NCBI GenBank assembly: GCA_964404165.1
Contig: CAYOIZ010000025.1
Span: 1 to 64,000, forward strand
Origin: DASYLJ01 sp964404165
GTDB lineage: Bacteria; Desulfobacterota; Binatia; DP-6
DNA: 64,000 nucleotides
Direction of reading: 5' to 3'
The notes under the pieces were generated by a model. That model saw only the letters and a program-made list of their open reading frames with translations. It was not told the origin of the DNA and did not search any database. The position numbers and the translations under genes are program-made. This document shows, piece after piece, positions 16,134-26,338 of this stretch; position 1 is the stretch's first letter, and every line of letters starts with the position of its first letter.

Positions 16134-16789
16134 CGCCGGTCGCCGTCGCGGCGGTCGTGGCGATCGTCGGGAGCGCCCATCTGGCGGCGTACTTCAGCGG
16201 TCGCCGCGCCACCGCCGGCGTGCTGAAGGCCCTGCCCATCCTGTTCCTCGCCGGCGTCGTGCTCGGGGTGACCGACCCTGTCGGCGGACGGACGTATGCT
16301 CTCCTGATCGCCGCCGGCCTGGTCTTCTCCGCGGTGGGGGACGTCTGCCTGGTGTGGCCCGAGCGCTTCGTGCCGGGGCTCGCGAGCTTCCTGGTGGCGC
16401 ATCTGCTGTACGTCGCGGCGTTCACCGTCGGGGTCGGGGAGGGGGGCGTCGCCTGGCCCTGGCTCGTCGGGCTCGGGCTCTTCACGGCCGCGTTCCTGCG
16501 ATTCCTCTGGCCCCACCTGGGCCGGATGCGCGGACCCGTCGCCGGATACGTGGCGGTCATCGCGTCGATGGCGTGGGCGGCGGCACGGCGTGCCGGCGCA
16601 CCGGGTGCGGCCGAGCCCAGTGCCACGCTCGCGCTGGCGGGGGCGCTGCTGTTCCTCACCTCCGACGGCATCCTGGCGACGAATCGCTTCGTCGTGCGCT
16701 TCGCGAGTGCCCACGGCTGGGTCATGCTGACCTATTACGCCGCGCAGACGCTGATCGCGCTCAGCGTCCGCTGGCGCATTGTGGCTTGA
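16130..16789 (+). CDS. YhhN family membrane protein (lysoplasmalogenase-like)
   Basis: This 219-residue protein has about seven or eight predicted membrane helices. It carries the YhhN/TMEM86 pattern: LKALPILFLAGVV, then AAGLVFSAVGDVCLVWPERFVPGLASFLVAHLLYV and LLFLTSDGILATNRF. Family members include lysoplasmalogenases that cleave the vinyl-ether bond of lysoplasmalogen, but activity of bacterial members is mostly unproven. GTG 16130 overlaps the glycosyltransferase stop, so the two are translationally coupled. Confidence 0.83.
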   Translation: MTPVAVAAVVAIVGSAHLAAYFSGRRATAGVLKALPILFLAGVVLGVTDPVGGRTYALLIAAGLVFSAVGDVCLVWPERFVPGLASFLVAHLLYVAAFTVGVGEGGVAWPWLVGLGLFTAAFLRFLWPHLGRMRGPVAGYVAVIASMAWAAARRAGAPGAAEPSATLALAGALLFLTSDGILATNRFVVRFASAHGWVMLTYYAAQTLIALSVRWRIVA

Positions 16790-16822
16790 CTCCATGGAAG
16801 AGCGTGCGGTTCAATCACTGCC

Positions 16823-19186
16823 ATGCGGAATCCCCGTCCCCTGGTCGCGCTCGCCCTGCTCCTTCTCGTACCCGCCGTGCACGCCGCCGAGCGCTGTCGC
16901 ACCGGCGCCTTCGCGCTGAGCGACGCCAAGGCCATCGCCGCCGTGCGGGGCGCGATTGCGAGCGCCTGCCCCTGCGAGGACTTCGACGCCTCGACCCCGG
17001 CGCTCTCGCACGGCAAGTACGTGAAGTGCGCCAAGGCGGTCATCGCCGACGCGGTGGACGGGACGCCGTTGCTGGGCGCCTTCACGCTCCGCAAGGAGTG
17101 TCGCGGCGAGCTCACGAAGCTCCATGCCAAGGCCGCGTGTGGTTACAAGCCGGTCGACCAGCGCGTCGTCTGCTGCGAGGCGAAGCTGTCGTCCGGCAAG
17201 ACGAAGGCCACCGTGAAGAAGGCCGCGCAGTGCGTCGACGCGCCGAACGGCAGCGTCGTCCGCCACGCCTGCTACGCCTCGGCGTTCGCCGACGCCTGCA
17301 GCGGCGACGCCACGAACACCTGCACGACCCTGGTGACGCAGACCACGGTCCAGATTCCCAGCGCGGCCGAGCCGGCAAACACGCCGGGCACCACCGGCGT
17401 CACGGTGACGAATCCCAAGCTGCTGGCGCAGTTCGGTGGGCCGAGCTTCTCGCTCAACCAGGCGCGCTACACGCGCCACCGTCTCGCCGGACCCGAGCAG
17501 CAGCCGGACGCGGTCCTGGTCCTGGTGCCCGGCTTCGAGGGCGGCGCCGGTGACTTCAAGATCCTCGCCGAGCAGCTGATCCCGCGCGCGCAGGCGAACG
17601 GACAGGTCCTCGAGGTCTGGGGATTCGATCGTCGCACCAATCAGCTCGAGGACGCCGCCGGCCTCGACCTCGCCGAACAGTTCCTGAGCCCGGAGATCGC
17701 GCTCGACTGGCTCTTCGGTGGTGAGCTCGGCCTGACGCTGCACCCCATCCTCGCGGGTGGGCCGAACCGTCGCGGCGTCTTCTACGATACCCAGGCCGAC
17801 GTGCCGTTCATTGCCAGCTGGACGAACCTGGTCTTCTCCCGGGACATCGACGCCGTCGTCGAGGCGGCGCGCCTGGTGGCGCGCAATCAGAACGTCTTCC
17901 TCGGTGGCCACTCGGCGGGCACGGGTTTCACGGCGCGCTACGCCGCCACGGACTTCAATCTCACCGGCATCGGCGCCCCCCAGCCGGGCTACGCCAAGCT
18001 GCGCGGTCTGGTGCTCCTCGAAGGCGGTGGGGCGTCGGTCGGCAGCACGCCGCTCACCGCCGACACGCTCGATCGCATCGAGGCGAAGTTCGACGGCGGT
18101 CTCTACGGCGCCGTGCGTGACAACGCGCCCCGCTGCGTCGACGGCGTCACGGCCTGCACCATCGCGAACGAGGCCGTCGACTGCGTCGGCCAGGTGCCGC
18201 CGAAGTGCACCGCGCCGACGACGTCGTACTCGGTCGTCGCGGGTCTGCTGAATCCGCGCATCCTCGCCGCCGGCGAGATATCGGCGATCCAGTCGGTGCT
18301 CGACCCAGACGGCACGAAGAACATCGTCCTCGTCGATCAGGGTGCGCCCGGCAACAACGCCGTCGCGGTGGTGCCGGAGCTGAACGTCCTCGCGGCGCTC
18401 GGCCAGAGCACCGCGCTCGGCGGCATCGGCGCCTTCGTCGACGACGACGGGCCCGTCGCCGGGCTGGCGTCGTTCGTCGCGACCTCCGTCGGTGCGCCGG
18501 GCCCGGTGGTCGGCGGGCTCAACACCTGGCTCGACATCACGGAGGGACCGCTGCCGCCGGCGGTGCTGCCGAACAACGGCCCGCAGCCGACGACGCTGCC
18601 GGCCGGCGTGTGGGGGCAGGAGGTCGAGTCGACGCGCTTCGACCGCCTCGCCGGCACCTTCTACAGCGGTGGCACGAACTTCACCGACAACTACTACCCG
18701 AACGCGGGTCCGAGCGTGACGTCGGTCACGGGCGTGTGCTCCTCGGGCACCTGCACCGTCGGCAACGTCGGGGCCTCCTGCTCGACGGCGGGCAACTGCT
18801 CCCAGTCGGTGGGCCTCGATTCGTCGGCGCTGTCGATCGGCCGCGGCCGGCGCGACATCGAGAACCTGACGCAGGCGGCGGCGATCGACATCCCGGTCAT
18901 CGGCTTCGGCGGCAGCAACGGCCTGGCGCCGGTGAAGGCGAGCTTCGTCGGCTTCGGGAACAGCATCGGCGTCTGCACCGCGCCGAGCTGCGACGGCAGC
19001 ACGGCGCGCGTCGTGAATCCGACCCTGCCGAACCCGGCGTTCCCCACGTTGGGGGACATCGCGGGCGGCTACGAGGTCTACATCTCCGAGGGCTACTCGC
19101 ACGTCGACGTGCTGACCGCGGAGGACGACGCGACCAACAACGTCCTGGCGCCGTTGGCGGCGTTCCTGCTGCGCAACACGCAGTAG
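16823..19186 (+). CDS. large exported serine hydrolase with Cys-rich N terminus
   Basis: This 787-residue protein has a clear signal peptide (about residues 1-22). Residues 23-170 are Cys-rich, with spacing similar to the small exported protein of 20378. From about residue 215 an alpha/beta-hydrolase pattern is seen: VLVLVPGFEGGAGDF, then nucleophile elbow GGHSAGTG (Ser about 365) and a late GYSHVDVLTAED that may give the catalytic His. This would be a lipase/esterase-type enzyme of the periplasm or outside. A segment around 640-655 (CSSGTCTVGNVGASC) is again Cys-rich. The substrate is unknown. Its stop lies four bases from the convergent SDR gene stop. Family assignment beyond the fold is not possible by eye. 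Confidence 0.7.
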   Translation: MRNPRPLVALALLLLVPAVHAAERCRTGAFALSDAKAIAAVRGAIASACPCEDFDASTPALSHGKYVKCAKAVIADAVDGTPLLGAFTLRKECRGELTKLHAKAACGYKPVDQRVVCCEAKLSSGKTKATVKKAAQCVDAPNGSVVRHACYASAFADACSGDATNTCTTLVTQTTVQIPSAAEPANTPGTTGVTVTNPKLLAQFGGPSFSLNQARYTRHRLAGPEQQPDAVLVLVPGFEGGAGDFKILAEQLIPRAQANGQVLEVWGFDRRTNQLEDAAGLDLAEQFLSPEIALDWLFGGELGLTLHPILAGGPNRRGVFYDTQADVPFIASWTNLVFSRDIDAVVEAARLVARNQNVFLGGHSAGTGFTARYAATDFNLTGIGAPQPGYAKLRGLVLLEGGGASVGSTPLTADTLDRIEAKFDGGLYGAVRDNAPRCVDGVTACTIANEAVDCVGQVPPKCTAPTTSYSVVAGLLNPRILAAGEISAIQSVLDPDGTKNIVLVDQGAPGNNAVAVVPELNVLAALGQSTALGGIGAFVDDDGPVAGLASFVATSVGAPGPVVGGLNTWLDITEGPLPPAVLPNNGPQPTTLPAGVWGQEVESTRFDRLAGTFYSGGTNFTDNYYPNAGPSVTSVTGVCSSGTCTVGNVGASCSTAGNCSQSVGLDSSALSIGRGRRDIENLTQAAAIDIPVIGFGGSNGLAPVKASFVGFGNSIGVCTAPSCDGSTARVVNPTLPNPAFPTLGDIAGGYEVYISEGYSHVDVLTAEDDATNNVLAPLAAFLLRNTQ

Positions 19187-19190
19187 ACGG

Positions 19191-20015
19191 TCACCAGCGA
19201 TCGGGCGCGAACATCGCGTCCTGACGGGCACCCCGACGGCGCAGGATCTCGCGCTGCTCGGGGTGCGTCAGGATGTAGAAGTCGCCCCGATCGATCGCCC
19301 GCACCACCCGGCGCGAGACCTCCTCCACGGGAATGATGCCGCCGACCAACGGCGGCACGTCCGCCTCGTCGGGCAGCACCGTGGGCGCCCCGGGGTTCTG
19401 CAGTGCCGCGGGCCGATTGCGGATCGAGTTCGCCGTGATCGCCGTCTGCACGATCATGGGGCAGAGCACGCTGACGCCGATGCCGTGCGGGCGCACCTCG
19501 CGGTGCAGCGCCTCGGTGAGACCCACCACCGCGAACTTCGAGGCGCAGTAGACGCCGAGCCACTCCATGCCGACGAGGCCGGCCATCGACGCGGTGTTGA
19601 CGACGTGCCCGCCCTGACCCTGGGCGACGAGCCGCGGCACGAACGACGAGACGCCGTGCACCACGCCCCAGAAGTTGACGCGCATCGTGTACTCCCAGTC
19701 CGCGGGTGTGGCGTCGGCCAGCGGTCCGGCGATCGCGACGCCGGCGTTGTTGCAGACCACGTGCACGGCGCCGAACCGTGACGTCGCGGCGTCGGCGAGC
19801 GCGTCCACCTGCGCGCGATCACCGACGTCGGTCGGAACGGTGTGCACCTGCGCACCCGACGCCGTGAGCGCGCTCGCGGTGCGCGCGAGCGCGGCTTCGT
19901 CGATGTCGGCGAGCACGAGACGCGCGCCGCGTGCAGCGAAGGCGGTCGCCATGCCGGCGCCGATGCCGCTGCCACCGCCGGTGATCACGGCCACCCGATC
20001 GCGAAATGCATCCAT
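19191..20015 (-). CDS. short-chain dehydrogenase/reductase (SDR)
   Basis: This 274-residue classical SDR starts at ATG 20015. It has cofactor motif TGGGSGIGAGMA and an Asp at the end of beta-2 (LVLADIDEA), which suggests NAD(H) preference. The structural motif is CNNAGVA, and catalytic Ser-Tyr-Lys occur in NTASMAGL and YCASKFAVVGL. A C-terminal extension with HPEQREILRRRGARQDAMF resembles SDRs acting on hydrophobic alcohols or steroids; the substrate is unknown. The open frame extends upstream of 20015 without recognisable content. It is convergent with the hydrolase gene and divergent from the Cys-rich protein gene. Confidence 0.88.
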   Translation of the reverse strand: MDAFRDRVAVITGGGSGIGAGMATAFAARGARLVLADIDEAALARTASALTASGAQVHTVPTDVGDRAQVDALADAATSRFGAVHVVCNNAGVAIAGPLADATPADWEYTMRVNFWGVVHGVSSFVPRLVAQGQGGHVVNTASMAGLVGMEWLGVYCASKFAVVGLTEALHREVRPHGIGVSVLCPMIVQTAITANSIRNRPAALQNPGAPTVLPDEADVPPLVGGIIPVEEVSRRVVRAIDRGDFYILTHPEQREILRRRGARQDAMFAPDRW

Positions 20016-20296
20016 GGACGCGCCATACGAAACGAAGCGGATGCCGTCCAGTGCAGTCGATCGTGGATGCCGGCCTCGTCGTCGAGGCGACGGCGCGTAT
20101 GCGCGCGAGCGTACCATCTCTGCTGTCCCACGTGTGCCACCGTGCGCGGACGTGATCGCGAACGTGGCGCCGTCACGACGGAAGTACGTGGTCGCCGCGA
20201 CGGCTCCGTCGCGCATGCAGGATAGGCGGAAGGGGCTACCCATTCGGGGCGTCCGCGCCCTGAAGAATTTTTCGATTTGAACCGAGAAAGAGAGGA
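20016..20296. other. intergenic region, no gene seen
   Basis: This region lies between the divergent SDR gene and the promoter of the Cys-rich protein gene. Open frames here lack coding character. Local AT-richness at 20262-20280 (an AATTTTTCG stretch) is the only notable compositional change and lies just upstream of the predicted promoter, possibly as an upstream element. Confidence 0.5.
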
Positions 20297-20324
20297 TTGA
20301 CGCCCTCCCGCTCGGGCCTAGGGT
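20297..20324 (+). promoter_or_regulatory. sigma70-type promoter for Cys-rich protein gene
   Basis: TTGACG (20297-20302), a 16-base spacer and TAGGGT (20319-20324) match vegetative -35 and -10 elements. The predicted start of transcription, near 20331, leaves about 47 bases to the ATG at 20378, which has GAAGGGGAGAG just before it. It is one of the cleaner promoter candidates in the window. Confidence 0.5.
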
Positions 20325-20377
20325 CGGCAGTCAACGGACATGGCGCTCGCGCGCCCAAGCGAAGGGGAGAGAGTCAC

Positions 20378-21178
20378 ATGAGACATGCGATAGGTGGAAT
20401 GGTGACCGCGGGGCTGCTCGCGGGACTCGTGCTGGGACCGGTCGCGGCCAATGCGCAGCTGACCAAGGACGAGTCGAAGTGCCAGACCGGCTCGGCGTCG
20501 GCGATCGCGAAGTTCGTCGCCGCGAAGCAGAAGTGCATCACGAAGTGCGAAGCCGGCGCACGCAAGGGCAGCAACCCGGCGACGGACTGCAATCCGCCGT
20601 ACGCCGGCACGACCGCGACCTGCATCCAGGATCCCATCAAGGGCGCCGAGGCGAAGGCGAAGGCGGCGATCGCCAAGGCGTGCACCAAGGACTGTCCGGA
20701 ATGCTACTCGGGCGGCAACTGCACGACGGAGGCCAACACCCGCGTGGCCGCCACCGAGGCGCAGGTCGACCTGCTGGCGACGGTCGTCTACTGCGACGAC
20801 TCCGCCAGCCCCGACCAGCTGACCAAGGCCGAGGCGAAGTGCCAGGACGGCGCCGCCAAGGGGCTGGCGAAGTTCGTCGGCTCGAAGTCGAAGTGCTACT
20901 CGAAGTGCGAGTCGGCCGAGGCGTCGGGCAAGCTGCCGCCGAACAGCTGCAACCCGCCGGTCGCAGCCGATCCGAAGACCGCGGCGTGCGTCGCGAAGGC
21001 CGAGCAGAAGGCGCAGGCCGCGATCGACAAGGGCTGTGTCCCGCCGAAGGGCGAGTCGCCCGAGTGCTACGGCAGCAGCGTGACGGGCGCGTTCCTCGTC
21101 GCCACGACCGAGGCGGCCGTCGATGGGACGCTGCCGGCGACCTACTGCGCGTCGCCGAACGGTGCGTTCGTCCAGTAA
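20378..21178 (+). CDS. exported Cys-rich protein with two internal repeats, unknown function
   Basis: The protein has 266 residues. A signal peptide (about 1-26, ending ANAQ) is followed by two copies of a domain of about 110 residues: one from LTKDESKCQTGSASAIAKF and the other from LTKAEAKCQDGAAKGLAKF. Each has the pattern K-C-x3-C, a CNPP motif, a middle Cys, CPECY or SPECY, and a C-terminal Y-C. The matched Cys spacing suggests disulfides in each repeat. No CxxCH haem motif and no transmembrane segment are seen. I do not recognise the family. The N terminus of the hydrolase at 16823 looks distantly similar. It has its own promoter and a hairpin downstream, so it is probably monocistronic. 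Confidence 0.75.
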   Translation: MRHAIGGMVTAGLLAGLVLGPVAANAQLTKDESKCQTGSASAIAKFVAAKQKCITKCEAGARKGSNPATDCNPPYAGTTATCIQDPIKGAEAKAKAAIAKACTKDCPECYSGGNCTTEANTRVAATEAQVDLLATVVYCDDSASPDQLTKAEAKCQDGAAKGLAKFVGSKSKCYSKCESAEASGKLPPNSCNPPVAADPKTAACVAKAEQKAQAAIDKGCVPPKGESPECYGSSVTGAFLVATTEAAVDGTLPATYCASPNGAFVQ

Positions 21179-21200
21179 CGGCATCAGCGTCCGAGTCTGA

Positions 21201-21232
21201 CGCGGGGGATCGGCTCGGGCCGGTCCCCCGCG
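21201..21232 (+). terminator. terminator-like hairpin after Cys-rich protein gene
   Basis: CGCGGGGGA (21201-21209) and TCCCCCGCG (21224-21232) form a nine-base perfect stem, with a further CGG/CCG pairing inside the loop, 22 bases after the stop codon. There is no T-run. It probably ends or stabilises the upstream monocistronic message. Confidence 0.5.
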
Positions 21233-21280
21233 CCTGCGTACGGTGGACAGCGTCGCGGCGGCGATGCTACGTCCGCCGCG

Positions 21281-21721
21281 ATGAGTGAATCCGCCGCCCC
21301 GACGGGCCGCCCGCGCCGTCCCATCGTCCCCTTCCTGCGCCTGCCCGACGGCGCCGAGCCGCATCTCGTCGGCGTGCGCTGCGGCGCGTGTGGGGCCACG
21401 TATCTCGGTGGGCGCATCGCGTGCAGCAAGTGCCTCGGACGCGGCCCCTTCACCGAGCTGCCGCTGTCGCGCACCGGGACGCTCTACGTGTGGTCGATCG
21501 TGCACCAGTCGATGCCCGGCGTCCCGGTGCCGTACGTCGTCGGCATCGTCGATCTGCCCGAGGGCGTCTCCGTGCGCTGCAACCTGATCGACGTCGATCC
21601 CGATCCGACGAAGATCGCCTTCGGCATGCCCGTCGAGATGACGACCGGCGTGAGTCAGCAGGATCGCGAGGGCAACGACGTGGTCGCGTTCTACTTCCGC
21701 CCGCAGCAGCGGGCCGCCTGA
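21281..21721 (+). CDS. DUF35 OB-fold/zinc-ribbon acyl-CoA-binding protein
   Basis: This 146-residue protein has a rubredoxin-like zinc ribbon (CGACGATYL ... CSKCLG) followed by an OB-fold (GTLYVWSIVHQS, VGIVDLPEGVSVRCNL). DUF35 proteins partner thiolase-like enzymes, for example in steroid side-chain aldolases and benzoylsuccinyl-CoA thiolase, and help hold the acyl-CoA. The thiolase gene follows 9 bases later, so the two products very probably form a complex. All four Cys of the ribbon are present. Confidence 0.88.
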   Translation: MSESAAPTGRPRRPIVPFLRLPDGAEPHLVGVRCGACGATYLGGRIACSKCLGRGPFTELPLSRTGTLYVWSIVHQSMPGVPVPYVVGIVDLPEGVSVRCNLIDVDPDPTKIAFGMPVEMTTGVSQQDREGNDVVAFYFRPQQRAA

Positions 21722-21730
21722 GAGGTTGGT

Positions 21731-22867
21731 ATGGCTGCAGACGTGTTCGTCGCCGGCGTCGGGATGCTCAAGTTCGGACGCTACAAGGACAAGGACGTCC
21801 CGGAGCTGGGCGGCGAAGCGGCGCTCCTGGCGCTCGACGACGCCGGCATCGGCCTGCGCGACGTCCAGCTGATGACGGCCGGCTGCCTGCTGCAGGCGAA
21901 TGCGATGGTCGGCCAGCGCATCCTGCAGGAGATCGGCCAGACCGGCATCCCCGTCGTCAACGTCGCGAACGCGTGCGCCACCGGCTCGACGGCGTTCCGC
22001 GAAGCGTGGCTCGCGATCGCCGCGGGCGAGTGCGAGGTGGCCCTCGCGGTGGGCGTGGAGCAGATGGGCAAGATGGGGCTCCTCGGCGGCGGTGGCGGCT
22101 CGGGCATCCGTACCGAGGGTGTCATCGGGAGCGGGCTCATGCCGGCGGTCTTCGGCCAGGCGGGCATGGAGCACATGCGGAAGTACGGCACGACGCGGGA
22201 GCAGTTCGCCAAGGTGGCGGTGAAGAACCACATGCACTCCACGCGCAATCCCCTGTCGCAGTACCAGATGGAGACGCCGCTCGCGCAGGTGCTCGACGCG
22301 CGCATGGTCGCGTATCCGAACACCCTCTACATGTGCTGCCCGACGGGCGACGGTGGCGCCGCGGCGGTGCTGGTGTCGGCTGCGAAGGCGCGCCAGCTCG
22401 GTGCCACGGTGAAGGTGCTGGCCTCGGTCCTCACCTCCGACCCGTGGACCGATCGCGACCTGACCTTCCCCGACATCAGCACGCTCACGCGCAGCGCGGC
22501 CAAGACGGCGTACGAGCGCGCCGGCGTCGGGCCGGACGACCTCGACCTGGTCGAGCTGCACGACTGCTTCGCGACCGCCGAGCTGCTGCACTACGAGAAC
22601 CTCGGCCTGTGCGCCGACGGCGAGGCCGGACGCCTCATCGACGAGGGCGAGACGTCCTGGGGCGGCCGCGTCCCGGTGAACGTCTCGGGCGGCCTGCTCT
22701 CGAAGGGCCACCCGCTCGGTGCCACCGGCATCGCCAACATCTTCGAGGTGACCCAGCACCTCCGCGGCCGCGCCGGCGCCCGCCAGGTCGAGGGCGCCAA
22801 GGTCGGCCTCGCCCACGTCATCGGCCTCGGCTCCGCCTGCACGATCAATATCCTCGGCGCGGCCTAG
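21731..22867 (+). CDS. thiolase family protein (SCP-x/lipid-transfer type)
   Basis: This 378-residue protein is a thiolase-superfamily enzyme of the non-decarboxylating SCP2-thiolase branch. The acylation Cys is present (NVANACATGSTAF), as are HDCFATAE and the C-terminal GGLLSKGHPLGATG with the catalytic His. Paired with the adjacent DUF35 protein it should catalyse thiolytic or retro-aldol C-C cleavage of a CoA thioester. Because the Cys is retained, thiolysis is likelier than the Cys-less aldolase chemistry of steroid Ltp2. It ends 66 bases before the left arm of a long inverted repeat. Confidence 0.88.
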   Translation: MAADVFVAGVGMLKFGRYKDKDVPELGGEAALLALDDAGIGLRDVQLMTAGCLLQANAMVGQRILQEIGQTGIPVVNVANACATGSTAFREAWLAIAAGECEVALAVGVEQMGKMGLLGGGGGSGIRTEGVIGSGLMPAVFGQAGMEHMRKYGTTREQFAKVAVKNHMHSTRNPLSQYQMETPLAQVLDARMVAYPNTLYMCCPTGDGGAAAVLVSAAKARQLGATVKVLASVLTSDPWTDRDLTFPDISTLTRSAAKTAYERAGVGPDDLDLVELHDCFATAELLHYENLGLCADGEAGRLIDEGETSWGGRVPVNVSGGLLSKGHPLGATGIANIFEVTQHLRGRAGARQVEGAKVGLAHVIGLGSACTINILGAA

Positions 22868-22913
22868 GACCCTCGGGGCGGCCGAGCCGACCCGAGACGG
22901 CGCTCCGGTCGCG

Positions 22914-23103
22914 CGAGTGTGTCACGGCACTGGTCCGCGCGACCAGCATGCCGCGGCCGGCGAAGCCGGCGCGGCAAGCGTGCCACGCACGCTGAGCGCG
23001 AGGCATTCGGCCAGTCTCGCGCCCGGCAGGCGTACCCGTATGCCGCGCCGGCTTCGCCGGCCGCGGCATGCTGGTCGCGCGGACACGCCCGCGACACGCT
23101 CGG
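22914..23103. repeat. long inverted repeat between convergent genes
   Basis: Arms 22933-22976 and 23041-23084 are perfect 44-base inverted copies separated by 64 bases. Weaker complementarity extends to about 22914 and 23103. It fills the gap between the thiolase and retropepsin genes, which converge on it, so it may act as a two-way terminator. Each arm also holds the smaller palindrome GCCGGCGAAGCCGGC-like core. The length and perfection of the arms also suit a mobile palindromic element. No transposase is near. Confidence 0.75.
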
Positions 23104-23104
23104 G

Positions 23105-23557
23105 TCAGCTCAAGCGGAGCGTCCGCCGGCGCGGATCGATCGCGTAGCTGAAGTGGTTCAGGAAGTTGAGGCCGAGGACGCCGTCGAGCGGCGGGGCGAC
23201 GGCGACATGCACCACCGCGTGGAGGTCGTGGGCGCGATTGCCGCCGACGTCGAGTGAGCGCAGGCGCACCAGGGGCGCGCTCACGATGCCGTTGGCCGTC
23301 TGGAGATCGACGTGCGACTCCGCCATCGGCAGGCGCAGTCGGCGCGAGAAGGTCGGGGACAGGACACAGAAGCTGGCGCCGGTATCGAGCAGGAACTGGC
23401 CGCGGGGGCCGCCGTTCACGGTGACGTCGACGAGCCAGCCGGTCCCGTCGCCGTCGAGCGGAATGTCGCCGTCGTTGCCACGATGCCAGTCGGCGCGGGC
23501 CATCGCGGGCGCCAGCGCGCCCAGTGCGAGGCCGAGGAGGAGGCGTCGGCGGGTCAT
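23105..23557 (-). CDS. retropepsin-like aspartic protease, exported
   Basis: This 150-residue protein has a twin-arginine-like signal (TRRRLLLGLALG; about residues 1-23). One retropepsin-type domain has catalytic FLLDTGASFCVLS and a later GVLGLNFLNHFSYAID, matching the family's second conserved turn. Such single-domain proteases act as dimers. The start overlaps the stop of the response-regulator gene by four bases, so the two are coupled. The substrate is unknown. Confidence 0.85.
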   Translation of the reverse strand: MTRRRLLLGLALGALAPAMARADWHRGNDGDIPLDGDGTGWLVDVTVNGGPRGQFLLDTGASFCVLSPTFSRRLRLPMAESHVDLQTANGIVSAPLVRLRSLDVGGNRAHDLHAVVHVAVAPPLDGVLGLNFLNHFSYAIDPRRRTLRLS

Positions 23558-23973
23558 CCGGCGGCGGGTGACTCCGCGCGGGACGCCCGGAGCTCGTCGA
23601 GGCAGAGGCGGACCTTGCGCATCAGGTCCTGCCCGCTGAACGGCTTGGTGATGTAGTGGTTCGCGCCGAGCGACAGGCCCTTCTCGATGTCGGCGGGCGT
23701 CGACTTCGCGGTGAGGAAGATCACCGGTAGTGTCGCCGTCGACGTGGTCGCGCGGATGTGACGCAGCACCTCGTAGCCGTCGACGTCGGGCATCATGATG
23801 TCGAGGATGACCAGGTCGAAGTGCTCGGCGCCGACCAGCGAGAGCGCCTCACGGCCGCCGGGGCACTTCACGGGCTGCATGCCTTCGATGCGGAGGCGCG
23901 TCTCCACCAGCTCGGCGATGAGCGGGTGGTCCTCCACGATCAGGATGCGGGGCTTGTCGTTCGGGTCGGACAT
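23554..23973 (-). CDS. single-domain response regulator
   Basis: This 139-residue receiver has acidic pocket ED (LIVEDHPLIAEL), phospho-acceptor D58 (LVILDIMMPDVDG), Thr in IFLTAKS and Lys in YITKPFS. The C-terminal 15 residues are a short tail, so no output domain exists. It sits between the retropepsin gene (overlapping) and the prepilin-peptidase gene. No histidine kinase is adjacent, so its partner kinase is unknown. Confidence 0.9.
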   Translation of the reverse strand: MSDPNDKPRILIVEDHPLIAELVETRLRIEGMQPVKCPGGREALSLVGAEHFDLVILDIMMPDVDGYEVLRHIRATTSTATLPVIFLTAKSTPADIEKGLSLGANHYITKPFSGQDLMRKVRLCLDELRASRAESPAAG

Positions 23974-24000
23974 GATTCCTCCAACGGGGTGTGGTCGGAT

Positions 24001-24476
24001 TCACCCACGCGCGGCGAGCAGGGCGGTGGCGGCAAAGCCGGCCGCGAGCGGTAGCGTGCACGGAAGGGCGACGTGAGCGCGCGCGGGCGCGGTGAGCGGA
24101 CCGAGCGCGTGCGGAAGCTGCCACAGGAGTCTGGGAGAGCGGGCGGCGACGAGGCCGATCGTGGCCAGCAGGATGGTGGCACATGCGAGCCCGAGGCCCT
24201 GCAACGCCAGGCCCGGTCCGAGCCAGGCGCCGGCGACCGTCGAGAGCCCGAGGTCGGCGCGTGTCACGAGGCCGAGCATCGTCGGACCCACGAGCACGGC
24301 GGCGGCGGTGGCTGCGCCGGCGGCGGCCCAGAGGCCGCGCCCGTCGGGCAGCGTCGCGGTGACGCCGGCGCCGGCGAGTGCGAGCGCCGACCACCAGTCG
24401 GGAATGCGACCGCGGCGCAGATCGCAGACCGCGGCGATCGACAGATAGGCGAGCAACGGCATGACGGCGATCAGGC

Positions 24477-24480
<4 letters not shown>
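24001..24480 (-). CDS. A24-type prepilin peptidase-like membrane protein
   Basis: This 159-residue protein has about five or six membrane helices. The first catalytic Asp of the A24/TadV-CpaA family is seen in AAVCDLRRGRIPDWW (D20). The second is probably in VTRADLGLSTVAGAWLG, where the usual G-x-G-D motif is degenerate (RAD). It lacks the methyltransferase-type N domain, as CpaA-like peptidases do. It overlaps the NtrC-type activator gene by four bases (ATGA). No pilin genes are in the window, so the substrate is not identified. The weak second motif lowers confidence. Confidence 0.62.
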
Positions 24481-25916
<1,436 letters not shown>

Positions 25917-26338
25917 CCGGGTGGCCCGGATGTGTCACGGCTGACGCAATCCTCGTGCCGTGTGACGCCAGTGGCGCGTGGGCGGCGCAGCGAGCGGGGC
26001 GATGCCCAGAAACTGCTGTGTTCATGCGCCTGCGGCGCATCCGGCGCTCTGAAACGGCCGCGGCGCGAGCCTGGACGGCCTCGGCGGGAGCGTCATCCCG
26101 CTGCCGATCGCCGCAAACGCGACGGCGGAGCGGGGCGGGCCGACCCGGCGGTGTGCCTCGCCGGTCGATCGACGCCGGACGCACGACGCCACACAGCCGG
26201 GCCGGGCGGCCATGGGACGGGTGGCGTGATGGTACGGGGCGGGCAGGGAGCCCGCGGGGCGGGCGGCGCCGTGAGTGGACACGACGCCGCCCTGGGGGTG
26301 GTGCGGGGGGGAGCGGAGGCGCCAGTGGCGCGAGGGGA
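25917..26338. other. 422-base intergenic region, no gene seen
   Basis: This very GC-rich stretch lies between the NtrC-type gene and the end of the XRE regulator gene, both on the minus strand. It holds a hairpin with arms ATGCGCC (26024-26030) and GGCGCAT (26034-26040). Two copies of CGCCAGTGGCGCG also occur, near 25967 and 26321. These may be regulator sites or a terminator. No open frame here has coding character. Confidence 0.5.
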
